Below are positions 36,119-46,568 of a stretch of DNA of 64,000 nucleotides, one piece after another. The notes beneath the pieces were generated by a model. The model ran no database searches and was not told the DNA's origin. It saw only the letters and a list, made by a program, of their open reading frames with translations. This DNA is from Osmia lignaria lignaria (taxonomy: Eukaryota > Arthropoda > Insecta > Hymenoptera > Megachilidae): assembly GCF_051020975.1 (NCBI RefSeq), contig NW_027478160.1, positions 7,648,001 to 7,712,000 of the forward strand. Direction: 5' to 3'. Position numbers and translations under genes: made by a program. Each line of letters opens with the position of its first letter. The first letter of the stretch is position 1.

Positions 36119-36703
36119 ATGAACACCATCAAAAATATAGTTTTGAGCAGTTCTGTTCGGATCGGAATTGTCCACGTGGACAATCCGGTAGAATTCTGGG
36201 CGCAGGTGGACGACGGTCGGGAAGAAGCTAGGCGACTGTACCGGGACCTGTATCGGTACATGAGCGACCGCGGCCACCTCCACTTTCCAAACCAGGGAAG
36301 ACTGACCACTGGACGTCTGGTGGCGTACAGAAGTAAAGAAGGTACTTGGGTCCGAGGAGAAGTTCAACACCTGGTGGACGGCCAGTTCGAGGTGGCTCTT
36401 CGTGACCACGGCAAGGTGGTAAGGGCACCGGTCGACCAACTTCGGACCTTGCCGCCACGCTTTCAAAATCTACCGTGGCAGGCCTTCAAGGTACGAGTAC
36501 GGGGTATCCGCCCTGTATGCAGGACCTGGAAGTTAGAGCAGGCCAAGAGGGTGTTGGAAGGAAGGAGGGGTCTGCTAACCAACATCAGAGGCGAGGGTGA
36601 GGTCGTGGCAGATGTAGCCCTCGATCGTCTACCAGGACAACCACCATTCAACGTGGCGGAGGCGTGGTTGGGCATGAGATACGCGGTTCCAGGCCGGGTA
36701 TAA
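36119..36703 (+). CDS. Extended Tudor domain protein (194 aa) carried by the retrotransposon
   Basis: Tudor domains of germline proteins bind Piwi-family proteins, often through methylated arginines, and scaffold piRNA production. This protein shows that pattern in order: V-x-N-P-x-E-F-W-A-Q (residues 20-29), a helical stretch with LYRDLYRYM, G65-RLVAYRSKEGTWVRGEV (the GDxxAA...WYRAxV region), FEVALRDHGK (the VxFxDYGN region, residues 90-99), then LRTLP, FQNLPWQAF and VRGIRPV, the usual end of an extended Tudor module. The domain fills nearly the whole protein (about 13-135), with a 60-residue tail of no known fold. H97 and K99 replace the usual Tyr and Asn of the methyl-arginine pocket. The ATG at 36119 has A at -3. 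Its codons are GC-rich (37 of 60 bases at 36241-36300, against 16 of 60 in pol at 34681-34740), suggesting capture from elsewhere. It is not a standard retrotransposon gene. Confidence 0.8.
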   Translation: MNTIKNIVLSSSVRIGIVHVDNPVEFWAQVDDGREEARRLYRDLYRYMSDRGHLHFPNQGRLTTGRLVAYRSKEGTWVRGEVQHLVDGQFEVALRDHGKVVRAPVDQLRTLPPRFQNLPWQAFKVRVRGIRPVCRTWKLEQAKRVLEGRRGLLTNIRGEGEVVADVALDRLPGQPPFNVAEAWLGMRYAVPGRV

Positions 36704-36706
36704 AAG
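36699..36706 (+). promoter_or_regulatory. TATA box before the cysteine-rich gene
   Basis: TATAAAAG overlaps the stop codon of the Tudor gene (TAA at 36701) and lies 55 bases before the ATG at 36754. The first 24 bases from each box (36067 and 36699) match at 18 positions, including AAGCAG and CACCAT at the same spacing. A CCATTCT initiator-like word has its A at 36721. The resemblance to the upstream promoter is seen directly; promoter activity is inferred. Confidence 0.6.
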
Positions 36707-36753
36707 CAGACCACAACACCATTCTTCCAAAACACTTATCTGAGCGGACCGAA

Positions 36754-37206
36754 ATGTGCTACATCAGGGAACAACCAACTGAGAGGGACACCAGTCGCAT
36801 CGAGCTGCTGATGAACTTGACGGCCCGCCTGTGCATGCGCAGCACTTGCTACAGATTAGACGTTGGCATTGTCTGTATGCAGTGTGCTCTCGAAGCAGCC
36901 CTTGGAGCAGCAAGGATCTATGACATGGTGGAGGTACACTATCCACTACCAACGGCATATCCGCCTGGGGCCTGCGATATTTGCAGCGCGCCCCTGATGG
37001 AGTTGCAGGCCGCCTACCACTGCGAGGAGTGTATTGCCGCCATCATCATGGAAATGGAATACCAAAGAGCAAACCAACCCATACCACCGCCTGTAATAGT
37101 ACCAACCTGGTACACCGAGAGACAAATCCGATCGAGGCAGCCTGGACCCAGACGTACGCTTCGACTTCATACCGCGTTTAGCAGCATCACCAACCATCAC
37201 ACGTAG
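36754..37206 (+). CDS. Small cysteine-rich, probably zinc-binding protein (150 aa), unknown function
   Basis: The product is not recognised. Eight cysteines fall in two groups: C27, C32, C41, C44 (CX4CX8CX2C) and C74, C77, C90, C93 (CX2CX12CX2C). This spacing suits two zinc ribbons or a RING/B-box-like fold, so binding to protein or nucleic acid is the likely role. The tail after residue 100 is Pro- and Arg-rich. The frame is open further upstream to a GTG at 36664, but the first ATG is at 36754, with G at -3 and a TATA box 55 bases before it, so this start is preferred. The gene follows the Tudor gene on the same strand with a gap of 50 bases. It is intact and GC-rich like that gene. The two probably arrived and work together. 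Confidence 0.65.
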   Translation: MCYIREQPTERDTSRIELLMNLTARLCMRSTCYRLDVGIVCMQCALEAALGAARIYDMVEVHYPLPTAYPPGACDICSAPLMELQAAYHCEECIAAIIMEMEYQRANQPIPPPVIVPTWYTERQIRSRQPGPRRTLRLHTAFSSITNHHT

Positions 37207-37332
37207 CGATAAGTACACACACATCACACATAACACCCGACATATTGCATTACAACACCAAAACTTCAACACATTCTAGTGAGTGTTTTCCTTTCCAATT
37301 GAAAGCATCACGATTACCGCGATGTTTCATCT
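37207..37332 (+). other. Non-coding tail of the accessory cassette
   Basis: A segment of 126 bases lies between the cysteine-rich gene and the polypurine tract. It is rich in CA-type words (CACACACATCACACA) and holds no open frame or AATAAA. Transcripts from both accessory genes would presumably use the AATAAA in the 3' LTR at 38006. Confidence 0.55.
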
Positions 37333-37343
37333 AAGGGGGGAGG
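37333..37343 (+). other. Polypurine tract
   Basis: AAGGGGGGAGG directly precedes the 3' LTR, the standard place and composition for the RNase H-resistant primer of plus-strand DNA synthesis. Its presence right at the LTR edge shows that the accessory cassette is inside the replicating unit. Confidence 0.92.
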
Positions 37344-38083
37344 TGTCACGTAGACAGACCGTTTTATCAAACGTGTCTCCTTTCAAATAAGCTTAAACAT
37401 CTGGAAAGGAAAACTCTCGGGCAAACCGACCATTTACTCTCGTAATAAACAGAAGGCCCACCGATAGCAGAACCAAACACTTGGGAAAGCAATGGGTCCG
37501 CCGTAATCAAATAGCAGATGCAACCACTCTAAACTGTCGCAGAGGCAGGTGGACCCAGCCTGATCACTCGAATAGTAACCAGACCACCCTTCTTAATTAG
37601 TATATAAACCCGTTCGTACCAACGATCGGGGGCAGTACCAGAGTTCATCTCGTGTCGAGCACGTCGTGTACGGTAGTGAGTTGGTTACTATTAGTGAGAT
37701 CGGGTTGAAGTCCCCTTCGAGCAACATTCACCTTATAGAATCCGCGAGTCGTGTTTCTATTTGGCATTACAATTAACCACACACAACACCCCCGCATTGC
37801 CAGTGCGTGAACACCGAGCATAGTGGAAATAGGTAATATATCACATTATACACCTATATTCGCGACAACAACATCTGTAATAGACCAAGATTGTAGAATA
37901 TATACATTGCTGTGTCAAACCCACATTAGCATTCTCCTTTAAACCCAGTGAAACCTTGTGACAGTTCCTACCACAATACAATCTTACCGCTCGGGTTGTA
38001 TTGATAATAAAATAAGTTACGCGGCCGCCAATCAAAAAGCCTCTGATAGCCACGCGCGCTGCCAAGCCGTCGGCCACGTAACA
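37344..38083 (+). repeat. 3' long terminal repeat (740 bases)
   Basis: It has the same length as the 5' LTR and, by eye, the same sequence at every position. It carries the same TATA box (37601-37608) and AATAAA (38006-38011). It ends ACGTAACA and is followed by the target duplication. The R region would hold the 3' end of all element transcripts. Confidence 0.97.
38006..38011 (+). terminator. Polyadenylation signal AATAAA in the 3' LTR
   Basis: This is the likely 3'-end signal for the genomic RNA and for any transcripts starting at the two internal TATA boxes, since none of those genes has its own AATAAA. Confidence 0.6.
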
Positions 38084-38087
38084 CTCG
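38084..38087 (+). repeat. Target-site duplication CTCG, right copy
   Basis: CTCG follows the 3' LTR and runs straight into AAAACTACGCTTC, the normal continuation of the satellite monomer. Confidence 0.92.
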
Positions 38088-39488
38088 AAAACTACGCTTC
38101 GGATCAAAAAATATCATAGAACATAAATTGTAGGAAACATATTTCTCTACAAAAAACGTATCTTAACATTTTGCCATAGCTCGCTTCGTTTCCGAGATAT
38201 TTGCAGATTCAGCTCAAAGGAACGGGCCTGACGGACATATTTCGAGATACTTCTTCTTCTTGTTGTTCTTCCTCTGCACAGCTAAGCTGGAAGTGGCATT
38301 TGCAGCTCGCAATAGTGCAGAGATATCTCAAAGAAAGGGGCCACGGTGTTTCTGTATCTCTATTATGTTGGTGCGGCTTCGGAACTTTTAAATTTCTCGA
38401 TATATCTCGAAAACTACGCTTCTGATCAAAAAATATCATAGAACCGAAATTGTAGGAAACATAATTCTCTACAAAAAAGGTCTCTTAACATTTTGCCATA
38501 GCTCGCTTCGTTTCCGAGATATTTGCAGATATATCTCAAGGGAAGGGGCCTGACGGACATATTTCGAGATATTTCTTCTTCTTGTTGTTCTTCTTCTGCA
38601 CAGCTAAACTGGAAGTGGCATTTGCAGCTCGCAATAGTGCAGAGTTATCTCAAAGAAAGAGGCCACGGTGTTTCTGTATCTCTATTATGTTGGTGCGGCT
38701 TCGGAACTTTTAAATATCTTGATATATCTCGAGAACTACGCATCTGATCAAAAAATATCATAGAACATAAAAAGTAGGAAACTTAATTCTCTACAAAAAA
38801 GGTCTCTTAACATTTTGCCATAGCTCGCTTCGTTTCCGAGATATTTGCAGATTTATCTCAAGGGAAGGGGCCTGACGGACATATTTCGAGATATTTCTTC
38901 TTCTTGTTGTTCTTCTTCTGCACAGCTAAGCTGGAAGTGGCATTTGCAGCTCGCACTAGTGCAGAGTTATCTCAAAGAAAGGGGCCACGGTGTTTCTGTA
39001 TCTCTATTATGTTGGTGCGGCTTCGGAACTTTTAAATATCTCGATATATCTCGAAAACTACGCTTCTGATCAAAAAATATCATAGAACGTAAAAAGTAGG
39101 AAACTTAATTCTCTACAAAAAAGGTCTCTTAACATTTTGCCATAGCTCGCTTCGTTTCCGAGATATTTGCAGATTTATCTCAAGGGAAGGGGCCTGACGG
39201 ACATATTTCGAGATATTTCTTCTTCTTGTTGTTCTTCTTCTGCACAGCTAAGCTGGAAGTGGCATTTGCAGCTCGCACTAGTGCAGAGTTATCTCAAAGA
39301 AAGGGGCCACGGTGTTTCTGTATCTCTATTATGTTGGTGCGGCTTCGGAACTTTTAAATATCTCGATATATCTCGAAAACTACGCTTCTGATCAAAAAAT
39401 ATCATAGAACATAAAAAGTAGGAAACTTAATTCTCTACAAAAAAGGTCTCTTAACATTTTGCCATAGCTCGCTTCGTTTCCGAGATAT

Positions 39489-42400
39489 TTGCAGATTTAT
39501 CTCAAGGGAAGGGGCCTGACGGACATATTTCGAGATATTTCTTCTTCTTGTTGTTCTTCTTCTGCACAGCTAAGCTCGAAGCGGCATTTGCAGCTCGCAA
39601 TAGTGCAGAGTTATCTCAAAGAAAGGGGCCACGGTGTTTCTGTATCTCTATTATGTTGGTGCGGCTTCGGAACTTTTAAATATCTTGATATATCTCGAGA
39701 ACTACGCATCTGATCAAAAAATATCATAGAACATAAAAAGTAGGAAACTTAATTCTCTACAAAAAAGGTCTCTTAACATTTTGCCATAGCTCGCTTCGTT
39801 TCCGAGACATTTGCAGATATATCTCAAGGGAAGGGGCCTGACGGACATATTTCGAGATATTTCTTCTTCTTGTTGTTCTTCTTCTGCACAGCTAAGCTGG
39901 AAGTGGCATTTACAGCTCGCAATAGTGCAGAGTTATCTCAAAGAAAGGGGCCACGGTGTTTCTGTATCTCTATTATGTTGGTGCGGCTTCGGAACTTTTA
40001 AATATCTTGATATATCTCGAGAACTACGCATCTGATCAAAAAATATCATAGAACATAAAAAGTAGGAAACTTAATTATCTACAAAAAAGGTCTCTTAACA
40101 TTTTGCCATAGCTCGCTTCGTTTCCGAGACATTTGCAGATTTATCTCAAGGGAAGGGGCCTGACGGACATATTTCGAGATATTTCTTCTTCTTGTTGTTC
40201 TTCTTCTGCACAGCTAAGCTGGAAGTTGCATTTGCGGCTCGCACTAGTGCACAGTTATCTCAAAGAAAGGGGCCACGGTGTTTCTGTATCTCTATTATGT
40301 TGGTGCGGCTTCGGAACTTTTAAATATCTCGATATATCTCGAAAACTACGCTTCTGATCAAAAAATATCATACAACATAAATTGTAGGAAACATAATTCT
40401 CTACAAAAAAGGTCTCTTAACATTTTGCCATAGCTCGCTTCGTTTCCGAGATATTTGCAGATTCAGCTCAAAGGAACTGGCCTGACGGACATATTTCGAG
40501 ATATTTCTTCTTCTTGTTGTTCTTCCTCTGCACAGCTAAGCTGGAAGTGGCATTTGCAGCTCGCAATAGTGCAGAGTTATCTTAAAGAAAGGGGCCACGG
40601 TGTTTCTGTATCTCTATTATGTTGGTGCGGCTTCGGAACTTTTAAATATCTTGATATATCTCGAGAACTACGCATCTGATCAAAAAATGTCATAGAACAT
40701 AAAAAGTAGGAAACTTGATTCTCTACAAAAAAGGTCTCTTAACATTTTGCCATAGCTCTCTTCGTTTCCGAGATATTTGCAGATTTATCTCAAGGGAAGG
40801 GGCCTGACGGACATATTTCGAGATATTTCTTCTTCTTGTTGTTCTTCTTCTGCACAGCTAAGCTGGAAGTGGCATTTGCGGCTCGCACTAGTGCAGAGTT
40901 ATCTCAAAGAAAGGGGCCACGGTGTTTCTGTATCTCTATTATGTTGGTGCGGCTTCGGAACTTTTAAATATCTCGATATATCTCGAGAACTACGCATCTG
41001 ATCAAAAAATACCATAGAACATGAAAAGTAGGAAACTTAATTCTCTACAAAAAAGGTCTCTTAACATTTTGCCATAGCTCTCTTCGTTTCCGAGATATTT
41101 GCAGATTTATCTCAAGGGAAGGGGCCTGACGGACATATTTCGAGATATTTCTTCTTCTTGTTGTTCTGCTTCTGCACAGCTAAGCTGGAAGTGGCATTTG
41201 CGGCTCTCACTAGTGCAGAGTTATCTCAAAGAAAGGGGCCACGGTGTTTCTGTATCTCTATTATGTTGGTGCGGCTTCGGAACTTTTAAATATCTCGATA
41301 TATCTCGAAAACTACGCTTCTGATCAAAAAATATCATAGAACATAAATTGTAGCAAACATAATTCTCTACAAAAAAGGTCTCTCAACATTTTGCCATAGC
41401 TCGCTTCGTTTCCGAGATATTTGCAGATATATCTCAAGGGAAGGGGCCTGACGGACATATTTCGAGATATTTCTTCTTCTTGTTGTTCTTCTTCTGCACA
41501 GCTAAGCTGGAAGTGGCATTTGCAGCTCGCACTAGTGCAGAGTTATCTCAAAGAAAGGGGCCACGGTGTTTCTGTATCTCTATTATGTTGGTGCGGCTTC
41601 GGAACTTTTAAATATCTCGATATATCTCGAAAACTACGCTTCTGATCAAAAAATATCATAGAACATAAAAAGTAGGAAACTTAATTCTCTACAAAAAAGG
41701 TCTCTTAACATTTTGCCATAGCTCGCTTCGTTTCCGAGATATTTGCAGATTTATCTCAAGGGAAGGGGCCTGACGGACATATTTCGAGATATTTCTTCTT
41801 CTTGTTGTTCTTCTTCTGCACAGCTAAGCTCGAAGCGGCATTTGCAGCTCGCAATAGTGCAGAGTTATCTCAAAGAAAGGGGCCACGGTGTTTCTGTATC
41901 TCTATTATGTTGGTGCGGCTTCGGAACTTTTAAATATCTTGATATATCTCGAGAACTACGCATCTGATCAAAAAATATCATAGAACATAAAAAGTAGGAA
42001 ACTTAATTCTCTACAAAAAAGGTCTCTTAACATTTTGCCATAGCTCGCTTCGTTTCCGAGACATTTGCAGATATATCTCAAGGGAAGGGGCCTGACGGAC
42101 ATATTTCGAGATATTTCTTCTTCTTGTTGTTCTTCTTCTGCACAGCTAAGCTGGAAGTGGCATTTACAGCTCGCAATAGTGCAGAGTTATCTCAAAGAAA
42201 GGGGCCACGGTGTTTCTGTATCTCTATTATCTGGTGCGGCTTCGGAACTTTTAAATATCTTGATATATCTCGAGAACTACGCATCTGATCAAAAAATATC
42301 ATAGAACATAAAAAGTAGGAAACTTCATTCTCTACAAAAAAGGTCTCTTAACATTTTGCCATAGCTCGCTTCGTTTCCGAGACATTTGCAGATTTATCTC

Positions 42401-44317
42401 AAGGGAAGGGGCCTGACGGACATATTTCGAGATATTTCTTCTTCTTGTTGTTCTTCTTCTGCACAGCTAAGCTGGAAGTTGCATTTGCGGCTCGCACTAG
42501 TGCGCAGTTATCTCAAAGAAAGGGGCCACGGTGTTTCTGTATCTCTATTATGTTGGTGCGTCTTCGGAACTTTTAAATATCTCGATATATCTCGAAAACT
42601 ACGCTTCTGATCAAAAAATATCATAGAACATAAATTGTAGGAAACATAATTCTCTACAAAAAACGTCTCTTAACATTTTGCCATAGCTCGCTTCGTTTCC
42701 GAGATATTTGCAGATTCAGCTCAAAGGAACTGGCCTGACGGACATATTTCGAGATATTTCTTCTTCTTGTTGTTCTTCCTCTGCACAGCTAAGCTGAAGG
42801 TGGCATTTGCAGCTCGCAATAGTGCAGAGTTATCTCAAAGAAAGGGGCCACGGTGTTTCTGTATCTCTATTATGTTGGTGCGGCTTCGGAACTTTTAAAT
42901 ATCTTGATATATCTCGAGAACTACGCATCTGATCAAAAAATATCATAGAACATAGAAAGTAGGAAACTTAATTCTCTACAAAAAAGGTCTCTTAACATTT
43001 TGCCATAGCTCGCTTCGTTTCCGAGATATTTGCATATTTATCTCAAGGGAAGGGGCCTGACGGACATATTTCGAGATATTTCTTCTTCTTGTTGTTCTTC
43101 TTCTGCACAGCTAAGCTGGAAGTGGCATTTGCGGCTCGCACTAGTGCAGAGTTATCTCAAAGAAAGGGGCCACGGTGTTTCTGTATCTCTATTATGTTGG
43201 TGCGGCTTCGGAACTTTTAAATATCTCGATATATCTCGAAAACTACGCTTCTGATCAAAAAATATCATACAACATAAATTGTAGGAAACATAATTCTCTA
43301 CAAAAAAGGTCTCTTAACATTTTGCCATAGCTCGCTTCGTTTCCGAGATATTTGCAGATTCAGCTCAAAGGAACTGGCCTGACGGACATATTTCGAGATA
43401 TTTCTTCTTCTTGTTGTTCTTCCTCTGCACAGCTAAGCTGGAAGTGGCATTTGCAGCTCGCAATAGTGCAGAGTTATCTTAAAGAAAGGGGCCACGGTGT
43501 TTCTGTATCTCTATTATGTTGGTGCGGCTTCGGAACTTTTAAATATCTTGATATATCTCGAGAACTACGCATCTGATCAAAAAATGTCATAGAACATAAA
43601 AAGTAGGAAACTTGATTCTCTACAAAAAAGGTCTCTTAACATTTTGCCATAGCTCTCTTCGTTTCCGAGATATTTGCAGATTTATCTCAAGGGAAGGGGC
43701 CTGACGGACATATTTCGAGATATTTCTTCTTCTTGTTGTTCTTCTTCTGCACAGCTAAGCTGGAAGTGGCATTTGCGGCTCGCACTAGTGCAGAGTTATC
43801 TCAAAGAAAGGGGCCACGGTGTTTCTGTATCTCTATTATGTTGGTGCGGCTTCGGAACTTTTAAATATCTCGATATATCTCGAGAACTACGCATCTGATC
43901 AAAAAATACCATAGAACATGAAAAGTAGGAAACTTCATTCTCTACAAAAAAGGTCTCTTAACATTTTGCCATAGCTCTCTTCGTTTCCGAGATATTTGCA
44001 GATTTATCTCAAGGGAAGGGGCCTGACGGACATATTTCGAGATATTTCTTCTTCTTGTTGTTCTTCTTCTGCACAGCTAAGCTGGAAGTGGCATTTGCGG
44101 CTCTCACTAGTGCAGAGTTATCTCAAAGAAAGGGGCCACGGTGTTTCTGTATCTCTATTATGTTGGTGCGGCTTCGGAACTTTTAAATATCTCGATATAT
44201 CTCGAAAACTACGCTTCTGATCAAAAAATATCATAGAACATAAATTGTAGCAAACATAATTCTCTACAAAAAAGGTCTCTCAACATTTTGCCATAGCTCG
44301 CTTCGTTTCCGAGATAT
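39489..44317 (+). repeat. Mosaic seven- and nine-monomer duplications
   Basis: Private variants show overlapping older duplications. The CTCGAAGCGGCATT monomer at 39489 recurs at 41743, a shift of 2254 bases (seven monomers), together with its neighbours. The run from about 40371 to 41420, marked by CATACAACATAAATTG, CATAGAACATGAAAAG and TTGTAGCAAAC, recurs from 43268 to 44317, a shift of 2897 (nine monomers). Later point changes differ between copies. Confidence 0.7.
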
Positions 44318-46568
44318 TTGCAGATATATCTCAAGGGAAGGGGCCTGACGGACATATTTCGAGATATTTCTTCTTCTTGTTGTTCTTCTTCTGCACAGCT
44401 AAGCTGGAAGTGGCATTTGCGGCTCGCACTGGTGCACAGTTATCTCAAAGAAAGGGGCCACGGTGTTTCTGTATCTCTATTATGTTGGTGCGTCTTCGGA
44501 ACTTTTAAATATCTCGATATATCTCGAAAACTACGCTTCTGATCAAAAAATATGATAGAACATAAATTGTAGGAAACATAATTCTCTACAAAAAACGTCT
44601 CTTAACATTTTGCCATAGCTCGCTTCGTTTCCGAGATATTTGCATATTTATCTCAAGGGAAGGGGCCTGACGGACATATTTCGAGATATTTCTTCTTCTT
44701 GTTGTTCTTCTTCTGCACAGCTAAGCTGGAAGTGGCATTTGCGGCTCGCACTAGTGCAGAGTGATCTCAAAGAAAGGGGCCACGGTGTTTCTGTATCTCT
44801 ATTATGTTGGTGCGGCTTCGGAACTTTTAAATATCTTGATATATCTCGAGAACTACGCATCTGATCAAAAAATATCATAGAACATAAAAAGTAGGAAACT
44901 TAATTCTCTACAAAAAAGGTCTCTTAACATTTTGCCATAGCTCGCTTCGTTTCCGAGATATTTGCAGATTCATCTCAAGGGAAGGGGTCTGACGGACATA
45001 TTTCGAGATATTTCTTCTTCTTGTTGTTCTTCTTCTGCACAGCTAAGCTCGAAGTGGCATTTGCAGCTCGCAATAGTGCAGAGTTATCTCAAAGAAAGAG
45101 GCCACGGTGTTTCTGTACCTCTATTATGTTGGTGCAGCTTCGGAACTTTTAAATATCTTGATATATCTCGAGAACTACGCATCTGATCAAAAAATATCAT
45201 CGAACATAAAAAGTAGGAAACTTAATTCTCTACAAAAAAGGTCTCTTAACATTTTGCCATAGCTCGCTTCGTATCCGAGATATTTGCAGATTCATCTCAA
45301 GGGAAGGGGCCTGACGGACATATTTCGAGATACTTCTTCTTGTTGTTCTTCTTCTGCACAGCTAAGCTCGAAGTGGCATTTGCAGCTCGCAATAGTGCAG
45401 AGTTATCTCAAAGAAAGAGGCCACGGTGTTTCTGTACCTCTATTATGTTGGTGCGGCTTCGGAACTTTTAAATATCTTGATATATCTCGAGAACTACGCA
45501 TCTGATCAAAAAATATCATAGAACATAAAAAGTAGGAAACTTAATTCTCTACAAAAAAGGTCTCTTAACATTTTGCCATAGCTCGCTTCGTTTCCGAGAT
45601 ATTTGCAGATTCATCTCAAGGGAAGGGTCCTGACGGACATATTTCGAGATATTTCTTCTTCTTGTTGTTCTTCTTCTGCACAGCTAAACTGGAAGTGGCA
45701 TTTCCAGCTCGCAATAGTGCAGAGTTATCCCAAAGAAAGGGGCTACGATGTTTCTGTATCTCTATTATGTTGGTGCGGCTTCGGAACTTTTAAATATCTC
45801 GATATATCTCGAAAACTACGCTTCTGATCAAAAAATATCATAGAACATAAATTGTAGGAAACATAATTCTCTACAAAAAAGGTCTCTTAACATTTTGCCA
45901 TAGCTCGCTTCGTTTCCGAGATATTTGCAGATTTATCTCAAGGGAAGGGGCCTGACGGACATATTTCGAGATATTTCTTCTTCTTGTTGTTCTTCTTCTG
46001 CACAGCTAAGCTGGAAGTGGCATTTGCAGCGCGCAATAGTGCAGAGTTATCTCAAAGAAAGGGGCCACGGTGTTTCTGTATCTCTATTATGTTGGTGCGG
46101 CTTCGGAACTTTTAAATATCTTGATATATCTCGAGAACTACGCATCTGATCAAAAAATATCATACTACATAAAAAGTAGGAAACTTAATTCTCTACAAGA
46201 AAGGTCTCTAAACATTTTGCCATAGCTCGCTTCGTTTCCGAGATATTTGCAGATTTATCTCAAGGGAAGGGGCCTGACGGACATATTTCGAGATATTTCT
46301 TCTTCTTGTTGTTCTTCTTCTGCACAGCTAAGCTGGAAGTGGCATTTGCAGCGCGCAATAGTGCAGAGTTATCTCAAAGAAAGGGGCCACGGTGTTTCTG
46401 TATCTCTATTATGTTGGTGCGGCTTCGGAACTTTTAAATATCTTGATATATCTCGAGAACTACGCATCTGATCAAAAAATATCATACTACATAAAAAGTA
46501 GGAAACTTAATTCTCTACAAGAAAGGTCTCTAAACATTTTGCCATAGCTCGCTTCGTTTCCGAGATAT

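Larger units (their letters stand above)
28883..38083 (+). mobile_element. Complete Ty3/gypsy-type LTR retrotransposon with accessory genes
   Basis: The 9201-base element has every expected part in order: 5' LTR, primer binding site, leader, gag, pol in the -1 frame, decayed env, an unusual two-gene cassette, polypurine tract and 3' LTR. Pol order is protease, reverse transcriptase, RNase H, integrase, which places it in Ty3/gypsy (Metaviridae) and not Ty1/copia. The errantivirus-like env remnant and the likely tRNA-Leu primer point to an insect lineage, although the Gag zinc knuckle is not typical of all errantiviruses. The two LTRs look identical by eye and gag and pol are open, so the copy is young and may still supply proteins. 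The protease active site is atypical (DGG). Confidence 0.97.

Noticed and set aside
36664..36753. Longer start of the cysteine-rich gene at 36664
   Set aside because: The codon there is GTG and the stretch overlaps the Tudor gene; the ATG at 36754 is placed well behind the TATA box.
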